This document shows, piece by piece, positions 27,264-35,408 of a stretch of DNA of 64,000 bases. The stretch lies in contig NZ_JACLZF010000001.1 of the NCBI RefSeq assembly GCF_014243345.1, positions 682,001 through 746,000 of the forward strand, in the 5' to 3' direction. The notes under the pieces are model-generated. The model saw nothing but the letters and a program-made list of their open reading frames with translations. It searched no databases and was not told where the DNA came from. Position numbers and translations under genes: made by a program. The stretch is from Robiginitalea sp. SC105 (GTDB lineage: Bacteria; Bacteroidota; Bacteroidia; Flavobacteriales; Flavobacteriaceae). The first letter of the stretch is position 1. Every line of letters starts with the position of its first letter.

Positions 27264-28346
27264 ATGACACCAAGTACCTGTAATGTGATCACCGGAACGG
27301 GATCGTATATCCCCCACAGGAAAATCCGCAACGAAGACTTCCTGGAAAACACCTTTTTTGACTCCGAGGGAAACAAACTGGCAAAAGCCAACCAGGAAAT
27401 CATTGAAAAGTTCCTGGAGATCACCACCATTGGGGAAAGGCGATATGCAGGGGACGAACTGAATACCTCCGACATGGCTTTTCTGGCTGCGGAAGCGGCC
27501 ATCGAGGCTGCCGGAGTGGACCGGGAAAGCCTAGATTACATCATCGTGGCCCATAACTTTGGGGATGTGACCACCAGCGGGGGGCATTCGGACATGGTCC
27601 CCAGCCTGGCCGCGCGCGTCAAACACAAGCTGGGGATCGAAAACCCGGACACGGTGGCCTATGACATGATTTTTGGTTGCCCGGGCTGGCTGGAAAGCCT
27701 GATCCAGGCCCATTACTACCTGAGTTCCGGGGAGGCGAAACGCGCCCTGGTGATCGGCGCAGATATGCTCTCGCGAATTTCCGACCCCCACGACCGGGAC
27801 AGCCTGATCTACTCGGACGGCGCAGGGGCCGTGATCCTGGAGGCAAGGCCATGCGAAAAGCCCAAAGGGATCCTGGCCCACAAGACCCGGTCGGATACCC
27901 TGACGCACTCCGGCATGTTATCCATGGGCCCCTCGTACCGCAGCGGCAACGGGGACAATGACGCCCGGTATCTTAAGATGCACGGCAGAAAGCTCTACCA
28001 GTATGCCCTGGAAACCGTCCCGGGTGCCATCCGGGCCTGCCTGGAGAAAAGCGGCGTCCCGATTTCCGAGGTCAGGAAGATACTGATCCACCAGGCGAAC
28101 GGAAAAATGGACGACGCCATTTTAAAACGGTTGTACGAAAGCTACGGCATGGATGCCCCGCCGGAAGGGGTGATGCCCATGACCATTTCCTGGCTCGGGA
28201 ATTCTTCCGTGGCCACCATCCCCACCTTGTTGGACCTCCTGCTGAAGGGAGATGTGGAATCCCATGAACTGGAAGCGGGGGATGTTATCATTTTTGCCTC
28301 CGTGGGGGCCGGGATGAATGTCAATGCGATGGTTTACAGGATGTAA
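27264..28346 (+). CDS. 3-oxoacyl-ACP synthase III-like ketosynthase (FabH family)
   Basis: A 360-residue thiolase-fold enzyme. The catalytic triad of FabH is clear: Cys139 (MIFGCPGW), His276 (ILIHQANG) and Asn313 (SWLGNSSV). The N-terminal ITGTGSYIPHRKI is also typical. FabH condenses acyl-CoA with malonyl-ACP to start fatty acid synthesis, and this longer subgroup may act on other acyl chains. The start at 27264 is chosen because the sequence upstream is not protein-like and the predicted leader precedes it. No other lipid genes are nearby. Confidence 0.9.
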   Translation: MTPSTCNVITGTGSYIPHRKIRNEDFLENTFFDSEGNKLAKANQEIIEKFLEITTIGERRYAGDELNTSDMAFLAAEAAIEAAGVDRESLDYIIVAHNFGDVTTSGGHSDMVPSLAARVKHKLGIENPDTVAYDMIFGCPGWLESLIQAHYYLSSGEAKRALVIGADMLSRISDPHDRDSLIYSDGAGAVILEARPCEKPKGILAHKTRSDTLTHSGMLSMGPSYRSGNGDNDARYLKMHGRKLYQYALETVPGAIRACLEKSGVPISEVRKILIHQANGKMDDAILKRLYESYGMDAPPEGVMPMTISWLGNSSVATIPTLLDLLLKGDVESHELEAGDVIIFASVGAGMNVNAMVYRM

Positions 28347-28353
28347 ACCGGCC

Positions 28354-28384
28354 TTGGCAAATCCGTCAGGACTCCCTACTTTTA
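28354..28384 (+). promoter_or_regulatory. Promoter of the third VPS10-type gene
   Basis: TTG at 28354-28356, a 20-nt spacer and TACTTTTA at 28377-28384 give a near-consensus flavobacterial promoter, 28 nt before the start codon. Confidence 0.5.
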
Positions 28385-28412
28385 GAAGATTCCATTACCA
28401 AACCAACCTCCC

Positions 28413-31400
28413 ATGAAATTACACGCATTCCCTTCCCTGATTTTTACCTGCATCCTAACGCTCTATATGGGCCAGACAATCACGGCCCAGGAGGCAAGTG
28501 CCCGGGACATGGACGTCCCGGCTGCTTTCTACGAAGGCCTGGAGTGGCGCAACATCGGGCCCAACCGGGGCGGACGCTCGTTAGGGTGTACGGGAAGCCC
28601 CAGCCGGCCGAATGAATACTATTTCGGGGCTACCGGGGGCGGCCTCTGGAAAACGGTGGATGGCGGCAATGAATGGAAGCCGGTCACGGACGGGCAGGTC
28701 ACCAGTTCTTCGGTAGGCGCGGTGGCGGTAGCCGAATCCAACCCGGACATCGTCTATATCGGCATGGGGGAGGTGCAGCTGCGCGGGAGTATTACCCAGG
28801 GCGACGGGGTCTATAAGAGCACGGACGCCGGGGAGACCTGGACGCACCTGGGCCTGGAGGAAACCCAGGCCGTGGCGCGGATCCGCATCCACCCGGAGAA
28901 CCCGGACCTCGTCTATGTGGCGGCCCTGGGGCATCCTTACGGCGAGAATGAGGAGCGGGGGGTTTTCCGCAGTGCCGACGGGGGGGCCACCTGGGAGAAA
29001 GTATTGTATGTAAGCCCGAAGGCCGGGGCGGTAGACCTGATCATCGACCGCAACAACCCCGAGGTGTTGTACGCGACCACCTGGGAAGTGTACCGCAAGG
29101 CCTGGAAAATGTGGGGCGGGGGCGGCGACAGCAAGCTCTGGAAATCCACGGACGGGGGCGACACCTGGACGGACCTGACGGGGAACCCCGGCATGCCGGA
29201 AGGACCCATCGGGAAGATTGGGGTCACGGTATCCCCGGCAGATTCCAACCGCGTTTGGGCCATTGTGGAGGCCAACGAGGGCGGGGTCTTCCGCTCGGAC
29301 GATGCCGGGCAGACCTGGGAGCGCACCAACGACGAGCGCAAGCTGCGGCAGCGGGCCTTCTATTACTCCCGCATCTACGCGGACCCGGTAGACCGGGAAA
29401 CCGTCTACTGCCTGAATACGGGCTTTTATAAATCCATGGACGGGGGCGAGACCTTTGACGTCACCATTGAGGTGCCGCACGGGGACAACCACGATCTGTG
29501 GATCGACCCGAACAACCCGGAGCGGATGATCAATTCCAACGACGGAGGCGGGAATGTAAGCATCAACGGGGGGAAGTCCTGGACGGAGCAGGATTATCCC
29601 ACCTCCCAGTTCTACCATGTGATGGCCACCAGCGATGTGCCTTATCATGTCGCCGGGGCCCAGCAGGACAACTCCACCCTGGCCATGCCCAGCGACGGCT
29701 GGGAGCACATGCAGGCCCGCGGGCCCAACCACGGCTGGTGGTACGACATAGGCGGGGGCGAGAGCGGCTGGATTACCCAGCACCCGGAAAACCCGGATAT
29801 CTTCTATGCGGGCAGCCAGGGGGCACTGCTCACCCGCTACGACCGCAGCAACGGGCAGGTACGCGACATCCAGGTGTATCCGCGTTTCTTCTCCGGGGAA
29901 CCAGCCGATGCGCTGCCCGAACGCTGGCAATGGACCTTCCCCATCATGTTTGCCAAACAGGACGCAAACGTGATGTATACCTGTTCCCAGCACGTCTGGA
30001 AAACCACGGACGATGGGCAGTCCTGGGAGAAGATCAGCCCGGACCTCACCTATGCGGATCCCAGCACTCTGGGCAAGACCGGCGGGGTGATTACCATGGA
30101 CATGAACGGGCCGGAGATCTATGCCACGGTATTTGCCCTGGCGCCATCCTGGCACGACATCAATACCATTTGGGCCGGGTCGGACGATGGGAAAATGCAC
30201 ATTACGCGCGATGGGGGCGGCACCTGGGAGGATATTACCCCGGAAGGCCTGCCGAAGTTTTCGCGCATCAGCATCATTGACGAGTCCCGCCACCGCCCGG
30301 GGACGTTGTTCCTGGCGGCCAACCGCTACCAGGTGGACGATCGCCAGCCCTATGTCTTCAAGACCCATGACTACGGCAAGACCTGGACAAAGATCGTCAA
30401 CGGGATTCAGGACGGTCACTTTGCCCGCGCCGTCCGGGAAGATCCGGAGCGGCAGGGCCTGCTCTTCCTGGGGACGGAACACGGCGTATATTTCTCCATG
30501 GACGACGGGGCACACTGGCAATCCCTGCAGGGCGACCTGCCGGATACCCCCATACGGGACCTGGTGGTCAAGGACAATGATGTGGTGGTGGGTTCCCACG
30601 GACGCGGTTTCTGGATCCTGGACGACATCCGGCCCCTGCGGCAGTACAGCCCCGGGATGGAAACACAGGCGGCCGTGCTCTTTGAGCCCGCCGATGCGAT
30701 CCGGGGGGGATACGATGCAAATGTGCAGTATTACCTGAAGGAGGAACTGGATACGATCACCTTCGAGGTACTGGATGCCGGTGGCAACCTGATCGACACG
30801 TTTACCGGCAGCAAGCCCAAGTACGAAAAAGACCCGAATATCCCCTGGTGGATGCAGGGCGGATCCAGCAAGCCCACCACGGCCAAGGGCCTGAACACCT
30901 TTACCTGGGACCTGCGCTACCAGGGCGCTACCGATTTTGAAGGGATGATCATCTGGAGCGCGCGGCCCACCCGCGGGCCCAAGGCGCCTTTGGGCGCCTA
31001 CCAGGTGCGCATGAAAGCCGGGGGCGAAACCCAGACCCATTCATTCTACATCCGTATGGACCCGAATTTGAAAGGCGTCACGGAAGCCGACCTGCAGGAG
31101 CAGTTTGAGCTCTCCCGCCAGATCGTGGAGAAAACAAGCGCTGCCAATGAGGCGGTGATCCGCATCCGGGAGATCCGGGCCCATCTGGAAGGGAACAGGG
31201 ACAAACTCGGGGCATCCACCTATAGGCGCACCGCCCAGCCCTTCCTGGACAAGCTCGCCGCTATAGAACAGGAACTCTACCAGGTGAAGAACCAGTCCAA
31301 CCAGGACCCACTGAATTTCCCGATCAAGCTAAACAACCGCCTGGCCTCCCTGCGCCGCAGCGTGGAAACCGGGGATGCAAAACCCACCGACGGGGCCTAT

Positions 31401-31538
31401 AAGGTCTTCCGGGAGTTATCCGCAGAACTGGAGCAGCACCTTTCTGAGATGGAAAAGGTAATTGCCGGGGATGGGGCCAAGGTGGATAGGGCGCTGGGGA
31501 ATGCCGGAGCCGCAAAGCTTCCGGCGGAGAACCAGTAG
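28413..31538 (+). CDS. Sortilin/VPS10-type BNR-repeat secreted protein
   Basis: A 1041-residue secreted protein (signal peptide ending near TITAQ) with about eleven Asp-box repeats (STDAGETW, SADGGATW, STDGGDTW, TRDGGGTW, SMDDGAHW and others) over residues 75-720. Its order of segments matches the 1043-residue protein at 3954-7085, including openings of the form EWRNIGPNRGGRS against EYRLVGPFRGGRS and a shared C-terminal NQSNQDPLNFPI motif in a helical tail. No active-site residues can be assigned. The gene is transcribed alone, 66 nt after the ketosynthase gene, with its own promoter. Confidence 0.92.
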   Translation: MKLHAFPSLIFTCILTLYMGQTITAQEASARDMDVPAAFYEGLEWRNIGPNRGGRSLGCTGSPSRPNEYYFGATGGGLWKTVDGGNEWKPVTDGQVTSSSVGAVAVAESNPDIVYIGMGEVQLRGSITQGDGVYKSTDAGETWTHLGLEETQAVARIRIHPENPDLVYVAALGHPYGENEERGVFRSADGGATWEKVLYVSPKAGAVDLIIDRNNPEVLYATTWEVYRKAWKMWGGGGDSKLWKSTDGGDTWTDLTGNPGMPEGPIGKIGVTVSPADSNRVWAIVEANEGGVFRSDDAGQTWERTNDERKLRQRAFYYSRIYADPVDRETVYCLNTGFYKSMDGGETFDVTIEVPHGDNHDLWIDPNNPERMINSNDGGGNVSINGGKSWTEQDYPTSQFYHVMATSDVPYHVAGAQQDNSTLAMPSDGWEHMQARGPNHGWWYDIGGGESGWITQHPENPDIFYAGSQGALLTRYDRSNGQVRDIQVYPRFFSGEPADALPERWQWTFPIMFAKQDANVMYTCSQHVWKTTDDGQSWEKISPDLTYADPSTLGKTGGVITMDMNGPEIYATVFALAPSWHDINTIWAGSDDGKMHITRDGGGTWEDITPEGLPKFSRISIIDESRHRPGTLFLAANRYQVDDRQPYVFKTHDYGKTWTKIVNGIQDGHFARAVREDPERQGLLFLGTEHGVYFSMDDGAHWQSLQGDLPDTPIRDLVVKDNDVVVGSHGRGFWILDDIRPLRQYSPGMETQAAVLFEPADAIRGGYDANVQYYLKEELDTITFEVLDAGGNLIDTFTGSKPKYEKDPNIPWWMQGGSSKPTTAKGLNTFTWDLRYQGATDFEGMIIWSARPTRGPKAPLGAYQVRMKAGGETQTHSFYIRMDPNLKGVTEADLQEQFELSRQIVEKTSAANEAVIRIREIRAHLEGNRDKLGASTYRRTAQPFLDKLAAIEQELYQVKNQSNQDPLNFPIKLNNRLASLRRSVETGDAKPTDGAYKVFRELSAELEQHLSEMEKVIAGDGAKVDRALGNAGAAKLPAENQ

Positions 31539-31622
31539 GGATCCTTTTTCGGGAGACTACTTTCAGGCGATTACGCCCTTCTTTAAAAACCTACCCGGCC
31601 CGGGCAGTTTAGCCCCTGCATT

Positions 31623-31630
31623 TATTTTTG
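31623..31630 (+). promoter_or_regulatory. Perfect TAnnTTTG box upstream of the alanine-rich secreted protein gene
   Basis: TATTTTTG lies 121 nt before the ATG at 31752 in an AT-rich gap. No good TTG element is seen 17-23 nt before it. Confidence 0.4.
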
Positions 31631-31751
31631 TAGGAAAAGGATTATTTTTCCCATTTTGGACAATTCACCCAAAATTCCGGCGTTTAAACGAAATACCATA
31701 CGGGAAACCCCTGAGAACGAGTTTAACCTCTGTAACCTACAAACCCCAACT

Positions 31752-32324
31752 ATGGATTTCAAAAGTACCCCCATGTCCCGTTTTGGACTCGCCCTTTTGG
31801 CCGTTTGCTTTGCGGTGGCCGCCCAGGCCCAGCAGCAATGTGCCGTATTCAAAAGTGAAATAGGCGATGTACAGAAATACGAACAGGAGGTCAACCACCT
31901 GGTGGATTCCCTGAACACCTATGCGGAAAAAGCCGCCTATGCTGCGCGCTTTGACGAGGGCCGGACCAATGCCAAGAAGGTACAGTACCTGGCCGGGGAA
32001 GCCCTGGCCGCCGCCCAGGAGGCGATGAACTATGCCGGCGAGGCCCAGTACCATGCGGAAGTCTGCGGGATCGATGCGGTGGTTACCTATGCCATCAGGG
32101 CGGAGGAGCTCTCCATCGACGTGCGCGACCTGGCCGAAACGGCCTATGTGAATGCCAAGAAGGCAAGTACTGCCGCCAAGCTAGGCGACATCCACTTTTA
32201 TATGCGCCGCTCCCTGCAGGCATCCATCGACGCCCGCAAGATCTCGGAAAAAGCCACCTGGGCCGCCATGGACGCCCACGCCAGCTGCACGCATACGGAC
32301 GATGTGGCGACCGGAAAGAATTAA
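31752..32324 (+). CDS. Secreted alanine-rich helical protein, unknown function
   Basis: About 190 residues with a signal peptide (MSRFGLALLAVCFAVAAQAQ when read from the inner Met; the ATG at 31752 is seven codons earlier). The mature part is almost entirely helical, rich in Ala, Glu, Lys and Tyr, with spaced blocks such as YAEKAAYAARFDEG, EALAAAQEAMNYAGEAQYHAE and AYVNAKKASTAAK that suggest a helical bundle. Three cysteines are present in the mature protein. I recognise no family. It is a single-gene unit closed by a terminator at 32411-32440. Confidence 0.75.
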   Translation: MDFKSTPMSRFGLALLAVCFAVAAQAQQQCAVFKSEIGDVQKYEQEVNHLVDSLNTYAEKAAYAARFDEGRTNAKKVQYLAGEALAAAQEAMNYAGEAQYHAEVCGIDAVVTYAIRAEELSIDVRDLAETAYVNAKKASTAAKLGDIHFYMRRSLQASIDARKISEKATWAAMDAHASCTHTDDVATGKN

Positions 32325-32410
32325 TCCGGCAAACTAAAAGTACTAAACCCGCAACCGGAAAGGACAAAACCTACTGCTGCTTTCCGGCTTTTGCTAACTC
32401 AAAAATGCGA

Positions 32411-32440
32411 AAACCCGCTGCGCCCATCGGCGGGTTTTTT
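32411..32440 (+). terminator. Intrinsic terminator of the alanine-rich secreted protein gene
   Basis: AAACCCGCTG pairs with CGGCGGGTTT (one wobble) around a 7-nt loop, and the T-run continues to 32440. Confidence 0.85.
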
Positions 32441-32511
32441 GTTGGTTGCCATCGGCCTGCCAGGGCCTGCCACCCCATTTTTCATTATTTTAGCGACCCT
32501 GTTTGATTGCT

Positions 32512-33768
32512 ATGGAAAAAGACGCTGCCTCCCCGCAGATTTACATTATTGGCGCCGGCATCAGCGGCCTGGTCGCTGCCCGGAAATTGGAAGAAGAAGG
32601 CTATCGCCCCGTTATCCTGGAGGCGACAGACCGCCCGGGCGGGCGGGTCAAAACGGACCGGCACCGTGGCGCGCTCCTGGACCACGGTTTCCAGGTACTG
32701 CTCACTGCCTACCCACAGGCCCGCAAAAAACTCGATTACGCGGGGCTCAAACTCCACCGGTTCAAACCCGGTGCGCTGATCTTCCAGAGGGGGCGCTCCC
32801 AGCGCATCGGCGACCCGCTCCGGGACCCGGGCAGCCTCTGGCCCACCCTGATCGCATCGGTGGGCACGGTGGGCGATAAATGGAAGATCTTTGCACTTTC
32901 CAACCGCCTCAAGCGCAAGTCCCTTGCAGAGATATTTGCCGCCGAATCCGAAACCACCGGGGACTACCTGCGGGGCCTGGGGTTCTCCCGGCGGATCATC
33001 GACCACTTTTTCCGGCCGTTCTTTACCGGGATCTTCCTGGAAACGGAACTGCGCACCTCCTCCCGCATGTTTGAATTCACCTTCAAGATGTTCAGTGAGG
33101 GTTATGCCGCCCTGCCCGAAGCGGGCATCGGGGCCATCCCGGAACAACTGGCCGGGGCCCTGGCCAAGACGGAAATCCGCTACCGGCAGGCGGTAGACGC
33201 GGTAGGGGAAAAGGAAATCACCCTGGCAACGGGGGAAACCCTCCCCGCCGATGGGGTTGTATGTACAACACCCCTTGACACCACGTCCGGGAAGGTGCAA
33301 CCGGGTGCCATTCGATGGAAGCGCTGCGACAACCTCTATTTCACCACGGATTCCCGACGGTTCCCGGAAGGCCTGATCGGGCTGGTGGCCGATGGGGGCG
33401 CGCTGGTAAACAACCTCTATTATCCCTTCGGGCAATCCGTGGACGGGGATCCGCTCCTGTCCGTTACCGTGGTGCGCCCACACGAACTGGAAACCGAGGA
33501 CCTCGTGCAACAGGTACGGGAGGAACTGCGCCGGCTCTGTGGCATCGAGGCCAAGGCGTTCATTCGCCGCTATGCGATCGAACGGGCCCTGCCAGACCTG
33601 GAGGAGGTCCGCCTGGAGTGGGGGGCTTCCCGTGGCCCGGGGCAGGCTGGGGCACCATCGGTCGTGCTGGCCGGGGATTTCCAGGTAAACGGTTCACTCA
33701 ACGCCGCCATGGCATCGGGGGAGGCGGCGGCTGCAGCACTCATCCGGAGGCTTCAGGCCCCCTCATAA
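32512..33768 (+). CDS. FAD-dependent amine-oxidase/phytoene-desaturase-like oxidoreductase
   Basis: A 418-residue flavoprotein. A dinucleotide-binding motif IYIIGAGISGLVAARKLEEEG lies at the N-terminus, followed by the family-typical EATDRPGGRVKTD, a central substrate domain and a C-terminal FAD-binding segment (VVLAGDFQVNGSLNAAMASGEAAA). It belongs to the broad amine oxidase, protoporphyrinogen oxidase and phytoene desaturase superfamily, and the reaction cannot be specified. It is not next to carotenoid genes. The ATG at 32512 is preferred over an upstream TTG; a TATTTTAG box (32486-32493) ends 18 nt before it. Confidence 0.87.
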   Translation: MEKDAASPQIYIIGAGISGLVAARKLEEEGYRPVILEATDRPGGRVKTDRHRGALLDHGFQVLLTAYPQARKKLDYAGLKLHRFKPGALIFQRGRSQRIGDPLRDPGSLWPTLIASVGTVGDKWKIFALSNRLKRKSLAEIFAAESETTGDYLRGLGFSRRIIDHFFRPFFTGIFLETELRTSSRMFEFTFKMFSEGYAALPEAGIGAIPEQLAGALAKTEIRYRQAVDAVGEKEITLATGETLPADGVVCTTPLDTTSGKVQPGAIRWKRCDNLYFTTDSRRFPEGLIGLVADGGALVNNLYYPFGQSVDGDPLLSVTVVRPHELETEDLVQQVREELRRLCGIEAKAFIRRYAIERALPDLEEVRLEWGASRGPGQAGAPSVVLAGDFQVNGSLNAAMASGEAAAAALIRRLQAPS

Positions 33769-33770
33769 TG

Positions 33771-33800
33771 AAAAACCCCCCTGCGGCGGCAAGGGGGTTT
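33771..33800 (-). terminator. Intrinsic terminator, best on the minus strand
   Basis: AAACCCCC and GGGGGTTT pair around a GC-rich loop. On the minus strand the stem is followed by TTTTTC, on the plus strand by only three T. It can end the flavoprotein gene weakly and a minus-strand transcript from the small frame at 33831-33980 well. Confidence 0.65.
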
Positions 33801-33830
33801 GACAAATCAACAATCAAAGTGAAAGGGACT

Positions 33831-33980
33831 TCACGTCCTTCCGGCTGTGGACTCAATTTGCCGTGCAGCATGTAACCGGTGATCGTGCAGCCGTGCCGGA
33901 TGCAACCGCTGATCGAACCGTACCCCATCCGTATGCATATCTGCCAGTAGGGGAGTGTAGGTATTCGTCTTCTTTTTCAT
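33831..33980 (-). CDS. Candidate small basic, histidine-rich peptide
   Basis: A 49-codon frame begins MKKKTNTYTPLLADMHTDG and ends ...QIESTAGRT. It is rich in Arg and His (eight Arg and five or six His). An AT-rich region precedes the ATG and a minus-strand terminator follows 31 nt after the stop, which is the layout of a small independent transcript. The MKKK start is common among short Bacteroidota peptides, but there is no GG leader, no Cys and no modification enzyme nearby. It may be a real small protein or chance. Confidence 0.4.
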   Translation of the reverse strand: MKKKTNTYTPLLADMHTDGVRFDQRLHPARLHDHRLHAARQIESTAGRT

Positions 33981-34104
33981 AGTGGTAATCTTTTAATGCC
34001 TTGCAAAATGTGGATGCGGTTCCGGGCTTAAACAGCGGCTATCCATATTTGTTTCAGAAAGATAGGAAAAAATGTTTAACTTATGACAGAAAACATTAAA
34101 CATT

Positions 34105-34488
34105 ATGATATATTTAAGTATTGGCATCAAGGTGCTCCTCTTTATGAGCATCATCAACGTCTGGTTTTTCCGGTTTAACCGGCCCACCCAATGGCGGGGC
34201 GCCGGCGCCGGCAACATGAAGGAGGAATTTGCCAGCTACGGCCTACGGGGCAACCTGGTCTATGTGGTGGGGGCCATCAAGGTGGCTGCCGCCCTGGGCC
34301 TGTTCCTGTCGGTATGGTATCCGGCCCTTACGATCCCTTCAGCCGCCGTGATGGCCCTCATGATGGCCGGGGCGGTTTCCATGCACCTCCGCATCGGCGA
34401 TCCGCTGAAGCGTTCCTTCCCGGCCCTGTTGTTTTTGTTCTGCTCACTTTATTTGCTATTCGAGAATTCCCTTTTCAGTGGGATGTAG
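34105..34488 (+). CDS. DoxX-like small integral membrane protein
   Basis: A 127-residue protein with four predicted membrane helices (about residues 2-22, 50-68, 73-92 and 104-122) and a short charged loop (PTQWRGAGAGNMKEEFASYGL) after the first. The pattern fits the DoxX-like family of small four-helix proteins. The family has been linked to redox or quinone-related functions in a few cases, but not this subgroup. It stands alone. Confidence 0.75.
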   Translation: MIYLSIGIKVLLFMSIINVWFFRFNRPTQWRGAGAGNMKEEFASYGLRGNLVYVVGAIKVAAALGLFLSVWYPALTIPSAAVMALMMAGAVSMHLRIGDPLKRSFPALLFLFCSLYLLFENSLFSGM

Positions 34489-34601
34489 GCCATTCGGACC
34501 CGGGATTATAAGGGTTCCCCTACAAAAATATTTCCCCCTGGTTTCCAGAAACTTAGCCCTACTTTTCATACCTTATGAAGAACAACCTAAACTTCATTTA
34601 T

Positions 34602-35306
34602 ATGAAAAGATTCCTGTTTATTTCGCTTCTCTGCTTTGGCCTGGCGGGACAGGCGCAAATTGATTACTGGACCTCCTACACTTTTGTGGTGGAACCGCAG
34701 AATGTGAGTACCGTCTACAACATGGTGGACACCTATTACAAGGCGCACAAACCCAATGGGGTAAGCGTTCGGCTTTTCGAGAACCACTTCACGGACCACA
34801 CCAACAACTACACCCATGCCCTGGTATTTTCCGGCTCCCTCGACGCTATGGGGAGCATGTACAAGTTTGAACCGAACGCGGATTTTGACCTTTTCCTCAC
34901 CCAGTTGAACCAACACATCAAGGATGGCTACAGTTCTTCCATGGGTTCAGGGGTTGCCGGTTTTACCGGCGGGGACGGGCCCTATCCCTTCCGCCGGATG
35001 TTCCTGATGGACGTGGACGACCCGGCGGCCTATGCCAAGGCCTTTACGGAGTTCAATTCCGAGAACAACCCAAATGGGCGGATGATCTTCCTGGGGTCTA
35101 TCAGCGCCGGGCGCTCTCCCCACGGGGAAACGCATTTTATCATAACCGGCTTCAAGGATTTCAAAACAGCCATGAAAGGCGTTTCGGCCCTGGTGCCCGA
35201 AGGCCAGTGGGCGGATTACCAGAAACGCTGGGAGGAAAGCATAGAAGCCGGAGGCGGGGTACGCATGGTCAGCAACAGCCTGCGCATCCTGCTGGGCGAG
35301 TGGTAG
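34602..35306 (+). CDS. Secreted protein of unknown function
   Basis: About 234 residues with a signal peptide (MKRFLFISLLCFGLAGQAQ). The start at 34602 is preferred because the nine residues gained from 34575 precede the signal. The mature protein has mixed alpha/beta character with two similar-looking halves, each containing a stretch around NHFTDHTNNYTHALVFSGS or SPHGETHFIITGFKDF. These suggest a dimeric alpha-beta barrel-like duplication. I do not recognise a named family. A strong terminator follows. Confidence 0.75.
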   Translation: MKRFLFISLLCFGLAGQAQIDYWTSYTFVVEPQNVSTVYNMVDTYYKAHKPNGVSVRLFENHFTDHTNNYTHALVFSGSLDAMGSMYKFEPNADFDLFLTQLNQHIKDGYSSSMGSGVAGFTGGDGPYPFRRMFLMDVDDPAAYAKAFTEFNSENNPNGRMIFLGSISAGRSPHGETHFIITGFKDFKTAMKGVSALVPEGQWADYQKRWEESIEAGGGVRMVSNSLRILLGEW

Positions 35307-35349
35307 GCCCACCTGCGAGGCGTGCAAAATAGCCCTGAAACCTGAGAAT

Positions 35350-35376
35350 AGTCCCGGTATCCCCGGGGCTTTTTTT
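35350..35376 (+). terminator. Intrinsic terminator of the secreted protein gene
   Basis: AGTCCCGG and CCGGGGCT pair (one G-T wobble) around a 5-nt loop, followed by a run of seven T. It separates the convergent efflux operon. Confidence 0.85.
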
Positions 35377-35408
35377 ATTTGACGGGATCGCTAACTGAGC
35401 CGGGCGGC

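Larger units (their letters stand above)
33769..34104. other. Intergenic region with a small minus-strand reading frame
   Basis: The 336 bases hold a hairpin terminator (33771-33800), a 49-codon minus-strand frame (33831-33980) and an AT-rich divergent promoter area (about 33980-34104). Nothing else is recognised. Confidence 0.6.

Noticed and set aside
28331-28349. Hairpin GGTTTAC/GTAAACC at the FabH-like stop codon
   Set aside because: No T-run on either strand and it overlaps coding sequence, so it is not supported as a terminator.
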